Shown here: positions 44,681 to 54,774 of the stretch, in pieces
Position numbering within the stretch: position 1 is the first letter of the stretch
Layout of the letters: the number at the start of each line of letters is the position of its first letter
NCBI GenBank assembly: GCA_949317995.1
Contig: OX439047.1
Location: 34,820,950-34,884,949, forward strand
Reading direction: 5' to 3'
DNA from: Acholoe squamosa
Taxonomy: Eukaryota; Annelida; Polychaeta; Phyllodocida; Polynoidae
Length of the DNA: 64,000 nt
Translations under genes and position numbers: made by a program
Notes under the pieces: model-generated
What the model saw: only the letters and a program-made list of their open reading frames with translations
Databases searched by the model: none
Told to the model about the DNA's origin: nothing

Positions 44681-46822
44681 GGGAGCATTCATTATTTATG
44701 GCAGGGTGGGGGGTGAGAATCTCGTTCGGCAAATACCTGAAAATGAAGCGTCCCCCCCATGTGAATATCCCAAAATGAACCGCCTCCCCCACAGAAATAC
44801 CCAAAAATGAATTGCCCCCCTATGTGAATACCCCAAAATACAGTGGCCCCCCCCCCCCCCCATTGTGAATACCCCAAAACAAAGTGCTGCCCCCCCACTC
44901 AATACTGCTCACTATAATACACTAAAATTGATTCCCTCAGTAGAAATATCCTAAAATCACTCTTCCCCTTTAATAGCACATGAAATGGCACTTTCCTGTC
45001 CTAAGGGATTTTCCTTTGAACAACAACACTGGCTACCTGAAGGCATTTAGCACCTTACTATGTGTGCGTCCCTTTATGTTGCTGCAAGCTGGTGTAGTAG
45101 AAGGTGTGAAAACTCCTGTAGACACAATCACTACGAATGGTGGTACCACTTACAAACATTGATAGTTGCCCCAATGGACGCCATTGTAAGTCCCCCTATA
45201 TTCTATTTCACCGGACGTACTAAAAAAATTCTGCCCCCCCCCCGCTCAAGGGGTCAAAATTTTTTTGACCCACACCCAAAGAGCCAAAAAGCGTGTGCGA
45301 ATGCGCCCTTTTAACCTATTCCAATGTAGCAGGTTATCCCATGGGCATGGCCATTGCTGGAGCTTGTTACCAGTGAGTGCTACAGATAAGACCTACCAGA
45401 TGGGTACCAGTTGACCCCCGAGAGGACTGCAGTGGGTCACAAATCATAGAAAGTGTGCATATGGGGCCTTACATGTCATTCGCCCAGACATGTGCCCAGA
45501 AAAAGAATTCTTATAAGTATGCTTCTTTTACAATAGCAATAACACATCTGACATAAATGATAATGTGATTTTCTTAATCTACAGGTCAAAATAGTCTGGA
45601 CCTGAGATTTTCATGAAGGTATGATAAAATGTTTCTGTAGGAAATTAAGCCCTCAACATGGCTTGTAACTCAAATGTCATTCTCCCAGACACAATTTCGC
45701 CCAGACAATTTTAGTCATTTTGGGCACATTTTACCCCCTTGGAGCCCAAAATATGCATATGGGACCATCAAAACCCATATGTAACATGAAGATCTCATCC
45801 AGCCTGACACTTTGAGCCAAAGAAATAGAGGGGGAAACTAAAATTCGAAGAGTAAGGGCTGGAATACCTCCAAATTCGTCATATGCAAACCTTCTATGAT
45901 TTTCGACCAGTGAACAGTTGGGATCATATCATTGGCTAATAATTAAACCCGCTAAGTCTGTATAGTAACACATGGGTTTTCTCGCTGAAAACAGGTAAAT
46001 TTTTTTGACCCCCTGGTCAAGGGGTCGAGAAAATTCTTAAAAATGATCACTCCCTTAGCCCTCCGTATCCTGACAATACATATTTGTGAGCAGCTAAGGG
46101 GAAAGGGACATCCATGTGGGGGTATATGGATGATTGTTTCTGTTTGCCTACTCACACTTTTGAATTAAAAATATGCAAATTTAGGTACACACGAAAATGT
46201 CTTTTTTTCCTTTTCCACAAAAATTCATACACACGAAAATATCTACGTTTACAGTAGATATTCTGAATTTGGGAGAATACTATAAGTTGCACCTGATCCC
46301 TGATAAGGTTCCGATTGCCGAATAAAGTCTATACACCACTTTCAATGTAATTAGCGCTCATACCCTAATAAGTGCACACACCCTCTTTTAGACTAGGAAT
46401 TACTGTGAAACCCTGTTCATAAGCCGACCTCAGTCATAAGCCAGGACTAGAGTTTAGGTAAATATCATCAGCTGATTTTGGGTTGAAATTTCAAGAGGTT
46501 TAGAAAAACTCTATAATTTATAGCAATAAAACTTGGTCATAAGCCGGGGGAGACTTTGGGAGAAAATGATTTAGAAGCCGATTTTGCTTGAAAATAGGAA
46601 AAAAAATCTGGCATATGACAAATACCAGTGCCCTAGAATAAAATATCCCCTGGCATGAATGTCCTAAAATGAAGCGCCCCCCCTACATGAATTTCCAAAA
46701 ATGAAGTGCCTCCCCCACAGAAATACCCTAAAATAAAGTGCCTCCCCCTCGCAAATGTCCCAAAATGAGATGCCCCCCCCTCGAGATGCTCACCCCCCCT
46801 GCCATAAATAATGAACGCTCCC
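44681..46822. mobile_element. 2.1-kb non-autonomous DNA transposon with GGGAGC termini, TSD TAA
   Basis: The left end GGGAGCATTCATTATTTATG and right end CATAAATAATGAACGCTCCC are inverted copies (about 28 bp, one mismatch). TAA is duplicated at 44678-44680 and 46823-46825. Inside both ends are tandem ~35-bp units of the type CCAAAATGAAGTGCCTCCCC, in the same orientation at both ends rather than inverted. No transposase frame. A TWA-type duplication suggests Harbinger mobilisation, with moderate doubt. A related terminus (GGGGAGTGTTCGTTATTTAT) occurs alone at about 4074. Confidence 0.75.
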
Positions 46823-46926
46823 TAAACTTAAAAAGCATAAAAAATATTTAAGATTTTTAGTAAATAGACGTGTGAATAACAAAAAAAGGAAAGCAGTATT
46901 AAAACAAAAAGGTGTTTTTTTAATCT

Positions 46927-46982
46927 ATGCTTATTCCTTTAGCCGTATCTTTACTAGGAGGTTTAGCAGGAAGTAGACAATA
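46927..46982 (+). pseudogene. Polinton ORF start, cut by a LINE insertion
   Basis: ATG at 46927 opens a hydrophobic frame (LIPLAVSLLGGLAGS), then a stop at the LINE tail. A hydrophobic, Gly-rich N-terminus of this kind fits a small membrane-active or minor virion protein. Too short to assign. Confidence 0.35.
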
Positions 46983-47372
46983 ATGAGTTTGAGTTTGAGT
47001 TTGAGTTTGAAAAGCGTTTATTGGCCAACAATATCTTAACATATTGAAGCTTTTACAATCATCAGCCATAGGAAGATACAATCGCTTGATATTAATCAGG
47101 TGGTTTCCATGAAACGGTCACATATCACATAATATTCACATATACTATAGTTCAGGACAATCACAATTCAGAGTCATATTAACATTTCCCATAAGTACTT
47201 TTTAAACTTTTGCAGATTTTCTGCAGACTGAACATGCACCGGTAGATCATCCCAAATGATGTTACCTCTATACAATGGACTCGATCTATATAATTCTAAT
47301 CTAGGTCGATTTACTCTGATTTTTATTCTATCATTGCCCCTAAGAGGTCTTACTGGGGTTATTATATTCTTA
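46983..47372 (-). mobile_element. 5'-truncated LINE (CR1/L2-like) 3' end
   Basis: On the minus strand the last ~60 codons of a non-LTR reverse-transcriptase ORF are readable (RPRLELYRSSPLYRGNIIWD, then DLPVHVQSAENLQKFKKYL) and end at TGA near 47187. A 3' untranslated region of ~200 bp follows, then a tail of repeated TCAAAC units. The Y-R-x6-Y-R-G...W...LP pattern is characteristic of the C-termini of CR1/L2-group LINEs. No clear target duplication. Confidence 0.75.
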
Positions 47373-47384
47373 TATTATATTAAT

Positions 47385-48437
47385 ATGACTGCTTCTTTCA
47401 AAAAAAGTATTGTCATTCCTTTAGTTACATATAAAAAACTTAGAGCTGTAGAAGAAAATAAGACGAAAAGAAACTAAAAATGAAAAAACCCTATTCTTGA
47501 AAGACAAAATGAAATATTAGCAGAAAAAATGTATAACATTCAACCATATAAAGTTTTAAGTACTAATCAAGATATATCCAAACAAAATCCTACATTCTTT
47601 TCTTATTTTTAAGAAAATCAATCTGAAAAATCTTTTCCTACAGGTACATCCATAGAAGAAATATTATCGCATATAAGACAAGCACAAATACCTTACATAA
47701 AAGAAATTTTAAAGAAAATGTTAGCTTTACAATTTTTTTGGAATAATCAGGGTGAAATAATAATGAACGGAAAACTGTTAAAAAATTCTAATGTGAAAGA
47801 CATAATGAAATTTTTTTCTAATACTAGCATAAAAAAAAAACCTCTCGGTATTAATGAACTTTGGTATAATTTATCTCCACATATTCCTAAGTCTTGGTTT
47901 CTCAATAAACCAGAAAAAAGCAAGCAGGATGCTGACGCTTACAAAATAAAAAAATATCCTGTAGAAGATCAAAACATGGATATTGTAAAAAAACGACAAC
48001 AACAGATACATAAAAAAATGGAAAAAGGAAAGATAGAATCCATAGAAGCAACAGAAGATGAATATTCAGAAAATGATTACGATGATCCGATTAAAAAATC
48101 ATTCTTTAAAGATTCTGACCGCGTAGACAATGATATTTTAAATTATCCTCCAGAATATGCTAAACAAAAATTATTTTTACCTTCTGGAGAAGAAGGAAAA
48201 ACCTTCACAGAATCCAAAGAAAATAAAAAAGATGAAGCAAGTGGAGGAATAAGAGAAGAAATAAAATTTAAGAAAATAAAACCCTCTTCTTTTGAACAGA
48301 AATTCGATGAAGAAAGTGAAATAGAAATGTCTTTTACCCCTCCTTATAAGGAAGCATCTAAAGATATTTTTGGAGAAACAAAAAAGAAAAAAAGTTCTTC
48401 TAAAGCATCACCACATAAAACACGATACGGGAGATAA
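47385..48437 (+). pseudogene. Conserved Polinton protein of unknown function
   Basis: ATG at 47385 starts TASFKKSIVIPLVTYKKL. Stops lie near 47475 and 47610, and the frame then continues SIEEILSHIRQAQIPYIKEI, ALQFFWNNQGEIIMNG, GINELWYNLSPHIPKSW, followed by a long charged Lys/Glu/Ser-rich tail to the TAA at 48435. From memory of Polinton gene content, a gene with a hydrophobic start, a helical PYIK segment and an INGK/NG turn before an IPKSW-type motif is common and lacks an assigned role. It lies upstream of the capsid genes. No catalytic motif seen. Confidence 0.6.
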
Positions 48438-48555
48438 AAAAAAAAAACCCAAAATATTATGGGAAAGATTGGGATACAAAATGGAAAAAATAGTAATAAA
48501 TAAAGAAAAAGGCATTTGAGATAAAGAAGAAAAAAATCAATGCAATATAATAAAA

Positions 48556-49032
48556 ATGTATTCGAATTGTGCTCATAAAAAACTTCTTTACAGGCAATTT
48601 TTACGAGAAAATAAAAATCCATTATTTTACAATCAATATGGAAGTGGATATAATACACTAACTCCTTTCATAGGAAGCAGAAATCAAAGGGAATATGGAA
48701 TAGGTGGCATACTAAAAGGTTTATTTAAAACAGTCGTACCTCTTGTTACACCTATGGTGAAAAGTGCAGGTAAAGCAATAGGAAAATGAGCTCTTAAAGG
48801 AGGAATAAAAGTTGCAGAAAATGTTTTAAAAGGAGAAAATATAAAAAAGGCATTAAAAAGAGAAGCTGAAGAAAGTTTGTCTGATTTAGGTTCTCAAGTT
48901 ATTTCAAGCTTTTCAAGTCAAAGAAAATTATCTCCTCAGCCAAAAATTACAACAAAAAAAGAAACAGAAAAAGAAAACTTAAAAAGGGAAGTCATGGTGA
49001 TATTTTCGGATAGAATAAATAGCTTGAGATAA
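48556..49032 (+). pseudogene. Polinton minor virion protein with amphipathic segment (pVI/pX-like)
   Basis: The frame reads a short N-terminal region with SRNQREYGIGGILKGLFKTV, then VVPLVTPMVKSAGKAIGK, a TGA at 48787, then ALKGGIKVAENVLKGENIKK and a basic Lys-rich tail ending near 49030. A Gly-rich start followed by an amphipathic, Lys-spaced helix, directly before the capsid gene, is the common pattern of the Polinton/adintovirus minor virion protein compared with adenovirus membrane-active proteins. The comparison is from memory. Confidence 0.6.
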
Positions 49033-49111
49033 ACCAATAACTTGATCTTTTTTATATTGTCTAAGTAAAAATAAGAAGATTTTAAACTCTACATACACTT
49101 GAACAAAAATT

Positions 49112-49543
49112 ATGTCTTTTTTAAGTGAAAATTTACATCATTGTATAAGCTCGGAATTGGATTATAAATATATACCTCCTACTGATACTACAAGAATAAA
49201 AACATACTATGAAAAAATAGATCCTACAGCTTCACCAAACAGCAACACTGTTCAATTTACATTAAAATCTAACAAAAGAGATTACGTTTCTTTACATAAT
49301 TGTTACCTTTACATAAAAGCAAAAATATTGAAAGCGGATAAAACAGCACCTGACGCTCCAGCTAACGATGGAACTATAAATGATAATGCTAAAGTTGTTC
49401 CTGTCAATTATTTTGGTGCCACTATTTTTAAGAATGTAAAAGTTTTCGTAGGAGGAATAAGAATATCAGACAGCAATGATTTATATGGTTACAAATCAAT
49501 AATAGAATTTACTTTAAGTTATGATCCTCTTACAGCTGAATGA
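49112..49543 (+). pseudogene. MCP: Polinton major capsid protein, N-terminal fragment
   Basis: 143 codons from ATG at 49112, open throughout. The text starts SFLSENLHHCISSELDYKYI, then DTTRIKTYYEKIDP, a beta-rich stretch (DYVSLHNCYLYIKAKILKAD), VVPVNYFGATIFKNVKVFVG and a YGYKSIIEFTLSY segment. This matches the N-terminal jelly-roll of the Polinton capsid (the F54H12.2-like family), usually several hundred residues. The frame ends abruptly where GC-richer repeat DNA begins, so about three quarters of the gene is missing. Confidence 0.75.
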
Positions 49544-51533
49544 TGCGTCGGGCCAACATAGGGCCAATGTTGGCTGCCCATCAGGCCTACGTAGGCCCAA
49601 CCAGTGGTATTTGCCAATCAAATGCTAAGTAAAGAGACAATGTGTGAATAAGATAACAAATGCTGCATTGTTTCCCATTTGATAATGTTATTTGCATATC
49701 ATTGTATACATGTGCATGGTCTATTCCTTAATTCTTAGCCATTCGCTATTTGCACTTTAGTAGAACAAGAGTAGAGCATATTGTGTAACTATGCTCATTC
49801 AGCTTTTGTATCAATAATCTTACCCTAAGCATGGAAACCCTAACTTTGTCAGTCGAGTTTATAATATTATACAAGAGTTGATTTCTTAAGTAAAAAAACA
49901 AAACACAGTGAATATAGATATCATAATACATGTGCCATCTTTATTGTGAAAACTTATGTGTGACACACAATAGTCATAACAAGCGCCTATAAAAAATAAC
50001 AGAGTATTTTCTCACAAATTCATTAGTTGTGAATGTAGGGAAAGCCATGGCAGTATGAAAACCATTCACTTTTTTAAATCAATTTCCACGTTGACTAACA
50101 TTAAACGAATGATAGTCTATGAAATGTATGTATTTCCTTCTAATTACAAAACCTTGAAATAAATATGACGTTCATTTATTTGATCACACATACAATTACA
50201 CATTCATTGTATAAATGAGGGTAAGATTTAACGTCATTAGTTATGATAAGGCATGCAAGACTAGACATGAGTAGCATCATACTTTAGAGGTTGTAAATAT
50301 GTACCCCCAAGCTGCATATATTTAGTATAAAAACATAAGTTATATAATATCTGACATTATGCAAATCAGCTTGATTTTACATAGGCAGGTACAAGGCTGA
50401 GTTTACAGAAAGCAACATATATATCATTGGTAGAAATAATCCTTCATTAGTCTTCATTACTTCCTTTTTCGAAGAACATGAAGTCCTGTGAACCAAAAAA
50501 AAGATTCTGTAAAATCTTTCATCGGATATTAGGAAAATATGAGGCCAATTTCATAGCAGAAGATTAGGATTATGTGGTGACAATACATGATAGCCATGCC
50601 ATGGAAATAAGCCCTTTATAAATGATAGCATAAAATAAAAGTTTTGGTAATGCCATCACAAGGTGTCAGTAAAAAATAGAAACTATATATACAAAACAGA
50701 AATTATAAGGCATGTTCTAAGAATATTCTAAAAAATATTCAGTATTTGAAAGACAGTTATATACTTAACATTCAAAAAGGGAAGGGTTTTGGCTAGATTA
50801 TAAGTGTAAAATTATATTTAATTATGTAGGCTCTGGTAAACTGTATGGTACAATTCACAGAGGTGCCCAGTTGAATGGGAAAAGGGAGTATTATGAAACA
50901 ATAAATTCTGTGGTTAATGTAGACGTGAGCAACTAATTACTTGATTAAGGAGTAAGTGAATATTAGTGTCTCTCATACAAGGAAAATACTTAAAAGTATG
51001 TTAGAAAATCTTGTTTACAATGTATCTTTGGTTGTTATATTGTAAATACTTTGGTTGATTTTTCAAACCATAGGTGATCATGACTGTAAAGTTGTGTATG
51101 CATACAATCAATGTTAAGCCCATAACACCTATAAAGTATGGAAACCTCCAGAACAATATGAAAACCAGCCGTTCTTACATATTGCATGTTAAAAGAGGTT
51201 GTATCAAATGATATTGATAAAATTGACTCATACCCCTTGTTTTGGCCATTTCATTGACATCCTTTCATACTCATTAGAAAGGTGTGTATCATCAAATTAA
51301 TTCCAATGAAAATAGAAAGATTAACATGGAAATATTGTTCTCGATCCTAGAAGATGAAGTTAACATTCGTTTTTTACATGTAGGCATAATAAAAATAAAT
51401 AGTGTGAGATATTATTGGCCTACCATGAATTTGGACATTATAACCATGATAAGGAAAATCGAATTCGGACGCCGTATATTAAATACGGACCCTCCGCCAA
51501 ATGGGGAAAAACAGCACCTAGCTTAGTCTGTAA
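49544..51533. other. Unassigned AT-rich DNA after the truncated capsid gene
   Basis: Starts with palindromic GGGCCAAC/GTTGGC words (49553-49605), then about 1.9 kb without a recognisable gene. At 51465-51500 CGGACGCCGTATATTAAATA then CGGACCCTCCG resembles the Harbinger subterminal words. No capsid continuation or Polinton terminal repeat found by eye. Confidence 0.4.
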
Positions 51534-51534
51534 T

Positions 51535-52051
51535 TATGTTATACTATGATTATGAGGCCAAGGGAAATCAGGTTAGAGTTGACTGTCCACTGCCTGCATG
51601 AATTTGAAAGGCCACATGAGAAATTTTCATTATTCATTATTTCAAGAAAACTTGGAAAAATTCTCTAAAATGTGTTTGGCCTTTATGGCAATTGACTTTG
51701 GCTTTCATGGCAATAGCCAAAGGGGTGTATATTTTGGTATCAATTAAAGCTTACGCTGCAAGGGATGCAATCATCATCAGCATCTACAACTTAGACCAAT
51801 GCCCATTTGCTGGTTGACACATGAATAATGAAATAAAGCCTCATCACTTTTCAAAATCACTCGGACGGTAAACTCTATCCTGACTTCCCATGGCCTAATA
51901 CTCTCAGATCTCCAAATCCATATTATGTCCCTACTTGAAAGGAAACAGACTATGACCGTCCTATCGCGTCTAGGAAGTCAGGTGACACTGCATGTGATAC
52001 ATATAAAAATTCTTATTATGTAGATCTAGCTCATGACCTTGAAAGTCCTAT
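51535..52051. repeat. Dispersed repeat, copy B, split by ~350 bp
   Basis: The pieces 51537-51557 and 51914-52051 match 5391-5561. The intervening ~350 bp (51558-51913) is absent from copy A and has no matching terminal repeats that I could define. Confidence 0.6.
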
Positions 52052-52208
52052 GGTATAAAATTTGGCGTTTGTTAATTGTAAGAGCATTTCTGAGTAGAAT
52101 TCGGTGAAATACCCAACTAGGCCATAGTGGTATCTGTGGCATGCACTTGGGTTCGCTTTTTATTTTATTTTTTTATAAAAGAAAGAAAAGGGGGAGGAAA
52201 CCCAGTGT

Positions 52209-52600
52209 CTAAGGCAAAATTATCAAATTGCCATCCACTCTCTTCCTGAGTGGAAGTTTGTAAACAAAATCCAAGATGTACATGTTCATGTCGTTGTCAA
52301 CATCATGATCTGGTAGTCCAAAGTGGTATTGCACATCGGTGTGGAGGTTGCACTTCTTTGTGTCATACCCATGTCGCCACAATAATTTTTTCAATGGGCT
52401 GACCTATGTAATCTGATGCCACACTTTGTGCATTCGATGCAGTAGATCAAGTTTGAGCTGCAACAAGAGACCGATTTTTTGGTTTCAAAGCTCAGTTTCG
52501 TGCCCTCTTTTTTAACAAGGCCAGAAGTGTCAATTTTCGCACAGTAAGGGCAATCTTTGCAATTGCACATGTTTTTGGCAACATTTTGATTGGACTAGCT
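52209..52600 (-). pseudogene. GIY-YIG-type C-terminal fragment of a reverse-transcriptase element
   Basis: On the minus strand a Cys-rich segment (CNCKDCPYC), then SSNLIYCIECTKCGIRLH, a frameshift/stop near 52400, then LLWRHGYDTKKCNLHTDVQY and HFGLPDHDVDNDMNMYILDF. The order zinc-like cysteines, NLIYCIECTKCG, then an HFxxPxHxxxDM block is that of the GIY-YIG endonuclease region at the C-terminus of Penelope-like and related retroelements. The catalytic YxG/YIG part is damaged and no reverse transcriptase is present upstream. Confidence 0.5.
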
Positions 52601-53420
52601 CCGAGAGGAAAAGGGGCACCAGTCGGACGGAGAATTGGATTATAGGGTTGCATGGCACCCAATAGGATAGGTTGTTTTTGTTGAGGCCCGGACGATTGTG
52701 ATCAGGAGTACTACTAGAGGACTATACTAAGGATGATACTAGCTGAGGGCCCACTATATTAACTAAGGATGTAACTACCGTTATTGTCAGAGGACATTAA
52801 CTAGGATTATTACCATTAGATATCCGTTTATCGACCACTGACATTGTGGGTAGGCTTAGAGAAACAGGTCAGGGACAGTGAGCTTATCGTCGCTTGAATC
52901 AGGTCTCTCGTTTGAGACAGACGTCTTGACGAGAGCACGCTGGGCTTATTAAGATGCCGGGGCACGGGCACGCTGGCAGGACCAGACATCGATGATCCCG
53001 GCAGGGGTCCTGGGACCCCCGGCCACGCACGCCCCTGAGCAACATATGGGGCACCATGAACAGCTTGGCTGCCTCCAGAAGGGGGATGCAACACGACTTG
53101 CAACCAGGTGGCAGCGCCCGACATATGTCGGATTCTTAAGACAGATACCGTCACAGTGTCTCAATAAGGACATCTGGTGACAAGTGAAGGCGTCCCCAGT
53201 TGGTGAGGTTAACAACATGTCTCTTAATTGACATGCTGTGTGGGGGACGCTAACACAGACCTGTCAATCAAAAAAGGGCCTACTGTTTGACCACGCCCTA
53301 ATTGAGTCTCATCAGCATCCTAATTGGCTGAATCCATTACACCACACCCTGAGGGCTTGACCCCAGGGGGCTACTTAAGTAGCAACAGGTGTCTGTTGTC
53401 AACACACTACTGAGCAGCTC
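52601..53420. other. Leader/flank upstream of the DIRS-like gag
   Basis: Contains repeated ACTAAGGATGATACTA-type short words (52715-52800) and, around 53370, a TACTTAAGTAGC palindrome just before the gag region. A minus-strand 108-codon frame (52828-53154) has no motif and is probably chance. This may be the 5' terminal repeat of the DIRS-like element, but I could not match it to another copy in the window. Confidence 0.35.
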
Positions 53421-53428
53421 TTGATAGA

Positions 53429-54774
53429 CATGGAGACTCCTGACCCTCCACACCTCCTAGGGGCAACATTCTGAATGAAGCCATACAACTAGCACAGGTG
53501 GAGGGGTGCGCCCCCAGGGCCGCTCATGCACCGTCAGAAACCTTTTCTTGCCGGGTGATACATATTATGAGGATGGTTCTACCCAAGATGAGCAGTCTCC
53601 AGCTAGGAGTGAACCAGTGAACCGCTACTCGCCCTCATCAGTCCCATCGTTCATCACACAGTACTCACCTACTAGGCCTGATATGAATGGGCCAATAGTG
53701 CACACAAATGATCCCTTTACATCAAGTGCAATGAATGAGAGCAGCTCATCAGGAGTGGTCTATCACCCTACACCAATTGTGCATACCGTATATCCCCGAT
53801 CATAAGCCGGGGCCCAAGTACAAGCCTGTCCTGTTCATAAGCCTGGTCAAGAGGTCTAATGAGTGTAATATAAGCCGGGCCCCAAATATAAGCCTGGTCA
53901 GTGCAAGCTAATAGCTTAGGAATCACATAGAAGAGTATAATTTCACTTCTATCAGGAGTATTTTAGCTGATGTTTTATCTGTTACATTAATTCCACGTTT
54001 AAGAGAAATAGAATTGATATTTATCACCATAATGTGAGGTTTATTCCGAGATATATGTCGAAATGGTGGATAAAAATGAAAATTCCAGATAGTATTCCAT
54101 AGTGATTTTTCAAGTATATTAATTATAAGCCTGCCTCAAATATAAGCCTGCCCCGTTTATAAGCCTGGTCAATTTCCCTTTTGAAATCAGTAAAAGCCTG
54201 GGCTTCTAATTGAGGAAATACGGTAGGTCTCCACAGCACAATGCCCCATGGGCACCAATGAGGAGACATGCCTACTCACTCTGCAAAGAGACTAAAACTT
54301 AGACGGCTGGTACCGGTAATGGTACAGAATGGGCCGTCCAAACAAGGTGGTGTATATGACAATTACACTTTCACCAGCCCGACCTCAGACCCTACAGCGT
54401 TACATTCTCAAGACAGAGATCACCAGCCTAGGTGCAGGAGGGGCAGGGGTGAACTGCCACTGGCCATACCCCTGTATGCCGACCAGCCTGACCACACCCT
54501 AATGGAGAGGGAGAGCTGCAGGTCAACAGAGGAGGTGGAGCAGGTGTTCAAAAATGTGCTCCTGGCAGCTCACACTGTGTCGACAGGCACCAGCGCTCAT
54601 AGTTCTATGAGCCAAAGCACAGTGATTTATTCCCAGGAATCTGAGAGTTCAGGGTGATATTCTGACAACAACAGATCTGAATCAATCAGATCCATGACCA
54701 GACCGGCACTCAGACAAGATCACGGACCCCCTTCAGGGGAGATCACCCACCCACAAATTTTGGTTGCGCCATAC
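53429..54774 (+). pseudogene. DIRS-like gag, 5' part, interrupted by a MITE
   Basis: Frame 53506-53785 (Ser/Pro/Thr-rich, with SPSSVPSFITQYSPTRPD) is cut by a CCGTAT MITE. After it coding resumes at 54226, shifts frame near 54270 and reads 54268-54657 (with RRLVPVMVQNGPSKQGG and EEVEQVFKNVLLAAHT) to a stop at 54655. The region up to 54774 then abuts the LTR element. The content resembles the low-complexity N-terminus of DIRS ORF1 proteins; the assignment depends mainly on the reverse transcriptase downstream. Confidence 0.5.
53786..54223. mobile_element. 438-bp CCGTAT-family MITE with TAAGCC words
   Basis: Termini CCGTATATCCCCGATCATAA and its imperfect complement ending GAGGAAATACGG; TA at 53784-53785 and 54224-54225. 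The arms carry repeated ATAAGCCTG words, the same words as the tandem array at 9.1-10.5 kb and the short MITE at 7985. No transposase. Confidence 0.8.

Larger units (their letters stand above)
16456..49543 (+). mobile_element. Decayed Polinton/Maverick, split by at least six later insertions
   Basis: Polinton gene fragments run in one direction through 16456-16790, 27682-35671, 44597-44680, 46823-46982 and about 47373-49543: RING-like ORF, DNA polymerase B, PC4-like, zinc-ribbon, integrase, FtsK/A32-type ATPase, small basic protein, two minor virion-type genes and the N-terminus of the major capsid protein. All are strongly A/T-biased. Most carry stops or frameshifts, so the element is dead. 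No maturation protease was found, and the right part ends inside the capsid gene. Neither terminal inverted repeat was recognised. Confidence 0.85.

Noticed and set aside
44692-44902. Gly-rich minus-strand frames of 68 codons
   Set aside because: They read through C/G-run subterminal repeats of the GGGAGC transposon and have no coding character.
53506-53805. Stand-alone host gene of 99 codons
   Set aside because: Its last codons lie in a TA-flanked MITE, and the frame continues on the far side as part of a DIRS-like gag.
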